The notes under the pieces were generated by a model, which saw nothing but the letters and a program-made list of their open reading frames with translations, was not told the origin of the DNA and made no database searches. Below, one piece after another: positions 7,832 through 15,521 of a stretch of DNA of 15,521 nt. The stretch is from contig NZ_JZWV01000239.1 in assembly GCF_000966975.1 (NCBI RefSeq), positions 1-15,521 on the forward strand, in the 5' to 3' direction. Position 1 is the first letter of the stretch. Each line of letters opens with the position of its first letter. This DNA is from Streptomyces katrae. Its GTDB lineage: Bacteria > Actinomycetota > Actinomycetes > Streptomycetales > Streptomycetaceae. The translations under genes and the position numbers were made by a program.

Positions 7832-8518
7832 ATGGACGAGATCAGCCGGTACGAGCGCTACGTGGGCGGGCACCCCGATGTGGAACGGCGCCATTTCGAG
7901 CGGCTTGCCCGCGACCTCATGCGGGTCCAGGTCAAGTCCAGGAAGCGCAGCGGCGCCGCCGACATCGCGCGGGCGTTCCACGCCAAGGGGATCCTCGGCG
8001 TGGAGAACGCGCGCCTGAGGTTCGGCGACGACCTGCCGCCGGACCTGCGGACCGGCTTCGCGAGTCCTAGAGCCGAGTATCCCGTGACCGTACGGCTCTC
8101 GAACGCGAACGGCGCGCGGCGGCCCGACGACGCCCCCGATCTGCGCGGGGCCGCCTTGCGCGTCGCGGCCGGCCCGGACGAGACGCACGACCTGCTCATG
8201 ACCAGCTATCCGGTCTCGCACGCACGCGACGCGCGCGAGTTCGTCGAGTTCGCGAAGGCGATGGCGGGCGCGGACACCACTCCGCGCAAGGCGTTCGCGC
8301 TGTTCGTCACCCTCCCGCTGACGGTCGGGTGGTCCACCGCCGCCCGTATGCGGCACAACGTGCGTGCCGGTACGCGCCACACCGTGCGCAGCCTGGCTCT
8401 GGAGACGTACTGGAGCCGCGGCGCCATCCTGTGGGGCGACGCGGGACCGGTGCGGTACCAGCTGCGCCCGGCCGGGGACGCCCCGACCACCTGCACCACG
8501 AGCTCGCGGAAAGGCTGA
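7832..8518 (+). CDS. Catalase-related domain, 5' part of a frameshifted fusion gene
   Basis: This frame encodes 228 residues, of which the first 218 (to GDAP) belong to a catalase-related domain; the rest is out of frame. AFHAKG (48-53) carries the candidate distal His50. YPVTVRLSNANG (83-94), DAPDLRGAALRV (100-111) and LLMTSYPVSHARDAREFVEF (121-140) match the catalase/allene oxide synthase superfamily pattern for the distal haem pocket. The distal Asn expected just before the Pro appears as Thr124-Ser125. The domain's second half, with the proximal Tyr, lies in the next frame after 8485. This superfamily includes catalases and the coral allene oxide synthase, which rearranges fatty-acid hydroperoxides. 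ATG 7832 has AGAGG about 5 bases upstream. As read, the product would end at TGA 8516-8518 with ten unrelated residues and no proximal haem ligand, so it would be inactive unless the frame is restored. Confidence 0.82.
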   Translation: MDEISRYERYVGGHPDVERRHFERLARDLMRVQVKSRKRSGAADIARAFHAKGILGVENARLRFGDDLPPDLRTGFASPRAEYPVTVRLSNANGARRPDDAPDLRGAALRVAAGPDETHDLLMTSYPVSHARDAREFVEFAKAMAGADTTPRKAFALFVTLPLTVGWSTAARMRHNVRAGTRHTVRSLALETYWSRGAILWGDAGPVRYQLRPAGDAPTTCTTSSRKG

Positions 8519-10662
8519 AGAAGGCGGACGTCGTCTTCGAGCTGTACGTCCAGCGCTACGTCGACGCCCGCCGCACGTCCGTCGAGGACGGCGCGGCCGA
8601 ATGGAAGGAGCAGGACACCCCTCCCGTCCGGGTGGCCACCCTCACCATCCCGCGCCAGGACATCGACTCCGCCGAGGCCCGGGCCGCGGCCGCACGGGTC
8701 GAGCAGCTCGCCTTCAACCCGTGGAACAGCACCGAGGCGTTCCGCCCCCTCGGAAACCTCAACCGCGCCCGCAAGGTCGCCTACGAGGCCAGCAGCGCCC
8801 ACCGGCTGGGCGAGCGGTTCGCCAATGTCCAGCCCCGGCGCAACGCCGTACTGGGCGTGCCGCTGCGCGGCGCCTTCCGGGGCCTCAACCGGTTCGTCCC
8901 CTGGCACCGGCTGCCCGTGCCGCTCGGCCTGCTGAACCTCGTGGCCCTGCGGCAGCAGCTGCGGCGGTCCAACCTGATCGACACCGACCCGCACGAGGCT
9001 CCGCCCAGGACGCAGCCCGTGCCCGAGGCCATCGACGAGAGCATGCGGGTCGCGCGGAGCTACGACGGCACCTACAACGACCTGTCCGCGCCGAAGATGG
9101 GCGCCGTCGGGGCCGCCTTCGGCCGCAACCTCCCCCCGGTCTACCGGCCGGACCTGTTCGACGTACCCAACCCGGTGACGGTCAGCAGGGAACTGCTGCA
9201 CCGCGACGCCTTCCTCCCGGCGCGCTCGCTCAACATCCTGGCCGCCGCCTGGATCCAGTTCCAGGTGCACGACTGGGTCAACCACAAGCGCTACCCGGCC
9301 GGTACGAGGAGCGTCGAGGTACCGCTCCCGCCCGACGTCACGTGGCGGAACACGCCGGGCGGACCCGTCGAGAAGGTGATGCGCTTCGCCGAGAACGAAG
9401 GGCTGCAGCCGGCCGACGGCAAGGGGCCGCCCAGGCTCTTCGCCAACGCCGCGTCCCACTGGTGGGACGGTTCGGAGGTCTACGGCGGCGACAAGGCGAC
9501 CGGCATGTCGCTGCGCGAACCGGATGGCGGGGCCACCCTGCGGCTGGACGACGGGTTCCTCCCGGTCGGCCCGGACGGCCTCCCGCTCACCGGGTTCGCG
9601 GAGAGCTGGTGGTTCGGCCTCAGCGCGATGCAGACCCTCTTCGCCCGCGAGCACAATGCCGTGTGCGAGGCGTTGCGGCGCGAATACCCGCGCCTGGACG
9701 AGGAACGCGTCTACCAGACGGCGCGTCTGGTCGTCTCGGCGCTGATCGCGAAGATCCACACCGTGGAGTGGACTCCCGCGATCCTCGCCACCGAAGTGAT
9801 CGACATCGGGCTGAAGACCAACTGGCAGGGTCCGCCGAACAAGTGGCTCGACCAGCTGGGCCTGTGGCTCTTCGAGTCGCATGCACTGACCGGCATCCCC
9901 AAGACCCTGCCGGACCACCATGGCGCGCCGTACTCCCTCACCGAGGACTTCGTCACCGTCTACCGCATGCACCCGCTGCTCCCCGACGACTTCGAGATCG
10001 TGGACCACCGTCTCGGCCGGCGTCTGGACACCCTCGGGTTCAACGAGGTCCAGGGCTCCGCCACGGAAGCGGTGATGCGCAAGACCGGTCTGGCCAACTC
10101 CCTGTACTCGCTCGGCACGGCCCATCCCGGTGCGATCACCCTGCACAACTATCCGCGGGCACTCCAGGCGTTCGAGCGGGACGGCGAGATCATCGACCTG
10201 TCCGTGGTCGACCTGGTGCGGACCCGGCGGCGTGGGGTCCCCCGGTACAACGACTTCCGGGCCGGCCTGCACAAGCCGCGGCTGCGGCGGTTCGAGGACG
10301 TGTCCTCCGATCCGGAGACGGTCGCGCGCCTCAAGGAGGTCTACCGGGAGGTCGATCACATCGACACCATGGTGGGGCTCTTCGCCGAGAACCCGCCGCA
10401 CGGCTTCGGCTTCAGCGACACGGCCTTCCGCATCTTCATCCTGATGGCGACCCGGCGCCTCCAGAGCGACCGCTTCCTCACCGTCGACTTCAGGCCCGAG
10501 GTGTACACGCCGCTGGGTATGGACTGGATCGAACGCAACGGCATGACCAGCGTGGTGCTGCGGCACTGCCCCGAACTGGCCGGTTCCCTGCCGCGCAATG
10601 CGAGCGCCTTCGCTCCCTGGCGGGTGACCTCTGCCCGGGGCGGCGAGGGAGGCCTCGGGTGA
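8485..10662 (+). CDS. End of catalase-related domain plus plant-type alpha-dioxygenase, 3' part of frameshifted gene
   Basis: In this frame, directly after GDAP, the sequence continues DHLHHELAERLKKADVVFEL, completing the catalase-related domain through FNPWNS and NRARKVAY, whose R-x-x-x-Y gives proximal Tyr318 (numbering of a repaired 943-residue protein). Residues about 400-943 form an animal-haem-peroxidase-type dioxygenase very like plant alpha-dioxygenase: AWIQFQVHDWVNH (distal His480), WWDGSEVYG, LFAREHNAVCEAL, IAKIHTVEWT (His643, Thr648), YSLTEDFVTVYRMHPLLPD (radical Tyr711, proximal His714) and FILMATRRLQSDRF. His643 to Tyr711 is 68 residues, as I recall for His318 and Tyr386 of the Arabidopsis enzyme. 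Alpha-dioxygenases add O2 at C2 of fatty acids, giving 2-hydroperoxy acids. No good start codon exists for this half alone. Specific substrate unknown; cyclooxygenase-like chemistry is the alternative. Confidence 0.85.
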   Translation, partial: DHLHHELAERLKKADVVFELYVQRYVDARRTSVEDGAAEWKEQDTPPVRVATLTIPRQDIDSAEARAAAARVEQLAFNPWNSTEAFRPLGNLNRARKVAYEASSAHRLGERFANVQPRRNAVLGVPLRGAFRGLNRFVPWHRLPVPLGLLNLVALRQQLRRSNLIDTDPHEAPPRTQPVPEAIDESMRVARSYDGTYNDLSAPKMGAVGAAFGRNLPPVYRPDLFDVPNPVTVSRELLHRDAFLPARSLNILAAAWIQFQVHDWVNHKRYPAGTRSVEVPLPPDVTWRNTPGGPVEKVMRFAENEGLQPADGKGPPRLFANAASHWWDGSEVYGGDKATGMSLREPDGGATLRLDDGFLPVGPDGLPLTGFAESWWFGLSAMQTLFAREHNAVCEALRREYPRLDEERVYQTARLVVSALIAKIHTVEWTPAILATEVIDIGLKTNWQGPPNKWLDQLGLWLFESHALTGIPKTLPDHHGAPYSLTEDFVTVYRMHPLLPDDFEIVDHRLGRRLDTLGFNEVQGSATEAVMRKTGLANSLYSLGTAHPGAITLHNYPRALQAFERDGEIIDLSVVDLVRTRRRGVPRYNDFRAGLHKPRLRRFEDVSSDPETVARLKEVYREVDHIDTMVGLFAENPPHGFGFSDTAFRIFILMATRRLQSDRFLTVDFRPEVYTPLGMDWIERNGMTSVVLRHCPELAGSLPRNASAFAPWRVTSARGGEGGLG

Positions 10663-10782
10663 ACCCCGTGCCGAACGCCCCGCGCCCGCAGCCGGGGGCC
10701 CGAGCACGTACTCCTCGTAGCGGGCGAGCCCCAGGGCGGCGCACATCAGCAGGGGCGGGACGAGCAGTGCCAGGAACAGCAT
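10663..10782 (-). CDS. Possible small membrane protein, N-terminal part; end unresolved
   Basis: ATG 10782 opens a frame beginning MLFLALLVPPLLMCAALGLA, a clear single membrane helix, followed by RYEEYVLGPP and a Pro/Gly/Ala-rich stretch. GGTAGG lies about 5 bases upstream, and the start is only 7 bp after the stop of the 40-residue membrane ORF, suggesting translational coupling. There is no in-frame stop until about 8206, so the frame runs antisense through the whole dioxygenase gene; the 3' boundary given is the point where that gene begins and is arbitrary. A lost stop codon, a frameshift or a chance antisense frame would each explain this. No family recognised. Confidence 0.35.
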
Positions 10783-10789
10783 GGCCGGC

Positions 10790-10912
10790 CTACCTGTGCC
10801 GGATCAGGGTGGTCACCAGGACGAGGACGGCGAAGGCCATCACCAGCAGGTGGATCCAGACGGGACCGGACTGGGCGGCCCAGGCCCACGGGACTGTCGT
10901 ATGCGGAGTCAT
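10790..10912 (-). CDS. Small single-pass membrane protein, 40 residues
   Basis: ATG 10912 to TAG 10790 encodes 40 residues: a short polar lead with MTPHTTVPWAWAAQ, a hydrophobic helix around VWIHLLVMAFAVLVLVTTLI, and a basic end RHR. The composition is not what random GC-rich antisense frames give, and a second membrane ORF starts 7 bp downstream. No clear Shine-Dalgarno is visible before the ATG. It lies in the otherwise gene-poor 10663-11040 stretch, convergent with the dioxygenase gene. No family recognised; a subunit-like or regulatory membrane microprotein is possible, but this is speculation. Confidence 0.45.
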   Translation of the reverse strand: MTPHTTVPWAWAAQSGPVWIHLLVMAFAVLVLVTTLIRHR

Positions 10913-11040
10913 GTGACGCGCATGCCCGCGTCCGGGGATGCGACACGGAGCGGAGCGCCCGGTGACTGCCGGCTGCCCGGGGGCGGGAGCCGGCTGCGTG
11001 GACGGCGCCCCGCGCTTCGCGGGCCTCGTATGGTCGCGGG

Positions 11041-11286
11041 CTACTGCGGGATGCCGCCCTGGTAGCTGCGGCGGCATTGGTCGATCTCGTCCCTGGTGTG
11101 GGTGTTCACGTAGTCCCGGCCCGCCTGCTTCTTCTCCTGGACGGAGACGTTCGGGTCGGAGATGAGGCTGATGAGCGCCGCACAGTCCCCGCTGGGCTGG
11201 GCCGGGGCGGCCTGAGCCGGCGCGGCCGCGGGGAGTACGGCGACCACCGCCGCGGCGAGAGCGGCGAAGGCGAGTCGTCCCTTCAT
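11041..11286 (-). CDS. Small secreted protein with two cysteines
   Basis: An 81-residue ORF with a textbook Sec signal peptide: MKGR, a hydrophobic Ala/Val/Leu core to about residue 20, and an AxA-type cleavage site in PAQAAPAQ near residues 25-28. The mature part is about 54 residues and contains exactly two cysteines (35 and 71), suited to one disulfide, plus a charged segment VSVQEKKQAGRDYVNTHTRD. AGAGGA lies about 8 bases before ATG 11286, supporting the start. It is downstream of the ligase gene on the same strand, but a strong hairpin separates them, so it is probably transcribed alone. No family recognised; the exported location is well supported, the function unknown. Confidence 0.8.
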   Translation of the reverse strand: MKGRLAFAALAAAVVAVLPAAAPAQAAPAQPSGDCAALISLISDPNVSVQEKKQAGRDYVNTHTRDEIDQCRRSYQGGIPQ

Positions 11287-11336
11287 CGGTCTGTCCTCTC
11301 CGGACGGCGGAGCGCATCACCGTGCTCGCGCTCCTC

Positions 11337-11392
11337 GATCGGGCGGATCCCGCGCAGGGGTCCCTGCGAACGTACCGCTCGGGAGCCCGATC
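11337..11392 (-). terminator. Nested inverted repeats after the ligase gene
   Basis: GATCGGGC (11337-11344) is complementary to GCCCGATC (11385-11392). Inside that loop CGCAGGG (11353-11359) and CCCTGCG (11362-11368) form a second perfect hairpin. The structure begins about 20 bp past the ligase stop on the minus strand and ends 51 bp before the small secreted gene. No U tract is present. A terminator for the ligase message is the simplest reading. Confidence 0.45.
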
Positions 11393-11412
11393 CGCATGCC
11401 GGCCGGTGAGGG

Positions 11413-14151
<2,739 letters not shown>

Positions 14152-14705
14152 TCAGCCGCCGTGTGGGCGGGGGTGCGGGTCGGGGGGTGTCGTCGTGCCG
14201 CTGGGCCAGGTGGTCTCGAAGTACCTGACGCGTTCGTCCTGCCCGGTTCGTCCTGCCCGGCCGGCCGCATGCCGGCCGCCGTCATGACGTGGTGGGAGGC
14301 GATGTTGTCGTGGTCGGCGTCGCCCTTGACGCGGGTGGCACCCTGTGCCCGGGCGAGCCGCAGGAGTGCGCGGAGGGCTTCGGAGGCGTAGCCGCTCCCC
14401 CGGGCCGACGGGACGAGGCCGTAGCCGATGGTGACGGTGCCCGTCCCGTCCGCGGGTCCGTGGAAGCCCGCGCCGCCGATCGCCGTGCCGTCCTCGCGGA
14501 GGCGGATCTCGTAGGTGCCGAAGGGGCCGGGATCGCCCGTGTCCGCGCAGGTGCGCAGGAACCGCCGGGCGGCGAACACGTCGCCTTCGTCCGGGTATCC
14601 GGCCGCCCAGCGGGCATCGCCGTCGGGCACGCCCGCCACGACGCGCTCGGCGTCGCCGATGGTCATCGGATGCAGCACGAGCCGCGCCGTCACAAGTTCG
14701 CCCAT
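14152..14705 (-). pseudogene. GNAT N-acetyltransferase, frameshifted near its C-terminus
   Basis: A GNAT-fold acetyltransferase that transfers acetyl from acetyl-CoA to an amine; acceptor unknown. ATG 14705 begins MGELVTARLVLHPMT. The acetyl-CoA loop is seen in VTIGYGLVPSARGSGYASEA (91-110), with R-G-S-G-Y-A, and VKGDADHDNIASHHVMTAAG (126-145) is the following strand and helix. After GQDE a 14-bp tandem duplication (14232-14259) shifts the frame. Removing one copy gives RVRYFETTWPSG and a 179-residue protein ending at TGA 14152-14154, which restores the expected last strand. As it stands, translation runs on to 13923, adding a Pro/Arg-rich tail antisense to the HopJ-family gene and giving about 260 residues. 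Only the last 26 residues are lost, so residual function is possible. No good Shine-Dalgarno is visible; an in-frame GTG lies at 14723. Confidence 0.8.
14232..14259. repeat. 14-bp perfect tandem duplication inside the GNAT gene
   Basis: GTTCGTCCTGCCCG occurs at 14232-14245 and again, directly abutting, at 14246-14259. Because 14 is not a multiple of three, it shifts the minus-strand GNAT frame. Replication slippage is the likely origin. Confidence 0.9.
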
Positions 14706-14731
14706 GGAAGCGAGGGGTATCACGCCGGGCG

Positions 14732-14756
14732 GCCGGGTCGCACGGGAATTCCCGGC
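14732..14756 (-). terminator. Hairpin after the APH gene, with EcoRI-centred palindrome
   Basis: GCCGGG (14732-14737) pairs with CCCGGC (14751-14756). The alternative fold is the perfect 12-bp palindrome CGGGAATTCCCG (14743-14754). It starts 20 bp after the APH stop on the minus strand and 27 bp before the GNAT ATG, so it could be a terminator for the first or an operator for the second. Confidence 0.4.
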
Positions 14757-14775
14757 GGAGGGGGCGGTGGGGTGT

Positions 14776-15521
14776 TCAGGCGTCGGGAGTGCCGAGGAGG
14801 AGGGTGCGGTTCGAGCGGAGCCAGGACCGTTCGGCTCTCATTTCCTCCGCGTCGCCGCGGGCGAGGAACGTCGCCCAGGGTTCCTGGCCCCGGCCGCCGA
14901 GCCGTTCGATGCGCGCCGCCTCACGGGACTGGACGGCGTCCAGGGCGTCCAGGACCGCCGCCGGGCGTGCGCCGTAGGCGGCGCAGAGGGCGTCGAGGCG
15001 GCTTCGGAGGGCGTGGTCTCCGGTGATCGATTCCCTGCGTTGCTTCTCGGCGGGGCGCAGGGGGACGGCGTACCAGGCGAGCTGGGCGAGGTCGTCGAGG
15101 GCGTGGCCGGGGGCCGCGAAGTCCCAGTCGATGAAGCCGGCCAGCCGGTCGCCGTGCCAGATGGAGTTCCAGGGGCCGAGGTCGCCGTGGCGGACGATCA
15201 GGCCGGGCCGCCACTCCTCGTCCTCCTGGCCCCGCCAGCGGGCGTCGGCCGGGGGCCGGAAGTCGCGGACCGCTTCGTGGTACTCGCGCAGCCAGGTGCC
15301 CAGTTCCCTGACGCCGGCGGTCGAGCGGAGGACGGACGGCCAAGGGGAGTAAGCCGGTTCGCCGTGCAGCAGCGAGACGACCTCGTCGCCGCCGTCGGTG
15401 CCGAGGGCGCGCGGGGCTCGGGTGAAACCCGCCGACTCCAGGTGTGCCAGCAGGGCGTGCACGGCGGGTGTCCACGCGCCGGCGGGGCGGCGGATCGTTT
15501 CACCGACCCGCCGTACCGTGG
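14776..15521 (-). CDS. APH/choline-kinase family phosphotransferase, 5' end beyond window
   Basis: The minus-strand frame is open from the right edge to the stop at 14776, giving 248 codons of a longer gene. The first visible residues TVRRVGETIRRPAGAWTPAV are typical of the N-lobe of aminoglycoside-phosphotransferase-family proteins, so the true start lies outside; the GTG at 15460-15462 is internal. The catalytic loop VRHGDLGPWNSIWHG (near 15190) has the catalytic Asp and Asn, and GFIDWDFAAPGHALDDLAQL (near 15130) has the metal-binding Asp. Such proteins phosphorylate hydroxyls of small molecules with ATP. Resistance is one role, but most streptomycete homologues are of unknown substrate, so resistance should not be assumed. 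A hairpin at 14732-14756 follows the gene. Confidence 0.88.
   Translation of the reverse strand, partial: TVRRVGETIRRPAGAWTPAVHALLAHLESAGFTRAPRALGTDGGDEVVSLLHGEPAYSPWPSVLRSTAGVRELGTWLREYHEAVRDFRPPADARWRGQEDEEWRPGLIVRHGDLGPWNSIWHGDRLAGFIDWDFAAPGHALDDLAQLAWYAVPLRPAEKQRRESITGDHALRSRLDALCAAYGARPAAVLDALDAVQSREAARIERLGGRGQEPWATFLARGDAEEMRAERSWLRSNRTLLLGTPDA

Noticed and set aside
8470..8495. Programmed -1 ribosomal frameshift joining the catalase and dioxygenase frames
   Set aside because: No X-XXY-YYZ slippery heptamer fits the zero frame here (GAC GCC CCG ACC), and no strong downstream stem was recognised. A missing base in the C run is simpler.
8206..10782. Minus-strand open frame of 858 codons antisense to the dioxygenase gene
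   Set aside because: The composition is Pro/Arg/Gly/Val-rich without recognisable motifs and the opposite strand carries unmistakable alpha-dioxygenase motifs. Only the first hydrophobic 20-30 codons at 10782 deserve separate mention.
14776..15462. GTG at 15460-15462 as the start of the APH-family gene
   Set aside because: The frame continues upstream to the window edge with typical N-lobe sequence (TVRRVGETIRRPAGAWTPAV), so the gene is cut by the edge rather than starting here.

Overview
The window is chromosomal DNA from a high-GC actinomycete, most likely a Streptomyces. Base composition is strongly GC-rich with G/C in third codon positions, antisense frames stay open for long distances, several starts lack a clear Shine-Dalgarno sequence, and the gene set (LysR/cupin pair, an NAD-dependent ligase resembling the second ligase of streptomycetes, GNAT, small secreted proteins) fits. 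No tRNA, rRNA, CRISPR array, insertion sequence or phage gene was seen. Genus placement is inference.

Layout. Positions 1-1105 hold a divergent pair: the 5' end of a cupin-like gene leaving the window on the minus strand, and a LysR-type regulator on the plus strand. The 82-bp gap between them carries a T-N11-A palindrome and a second, imperfect copy exactly 20 bp away. From 7476 down to 1116 three genes run leftward: a thiamine-diphosphate (ThDP) enzyme of the acetolactate-synthase fold, an unrecognised protein with nitroreductase-like features and a His-rich tail, and a 1026-residue multi-pass membrane patatin/cPLA2-like lipase. A 355-bp divergent spacer (7477-7831) separates them from a rightward gene at 7832-10662. 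That gene joins a catalase-related haem domain to a haem dioxygenase strikingly like plant alpha-dioxygenase (pathogen-inducible oxygenase), but one base appears to be missing from a C run at 8481-8484, which splits the reading frame.

The right third is more ordinary: two tiny membrane ORFs (minus, about 10912-10663), a small secreted protein (minus), an NAD-dependent DNA ligase (minus), a HopJ-family protein (plus), a GNAT acetyltransferase broken by a 14-bp tandem duplication (minus), and the 3' part of an APH-family phosphotransferase entering from the right edge (minus). GC-rich hairpins without U tracts lie after several genes and are the likely terminators.

How the genes may work together. 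The central block (1116-10662) can be read as a fatty-acid oxidation or oxylipin locus: the membrane lipase would release fatty acids, the alpha-dioxygenase domain would make 2-hydroperoxy fatty acids, the fused catalase-related domain would process the hydroperoxide (or its H2O2), and the ThDP and nitroreductase-like enzymes could act on downstream 2-hydroxy, aldehyde or oxo products. The domain assignments rest on motifs visible in the sequence; the pathway is inference.
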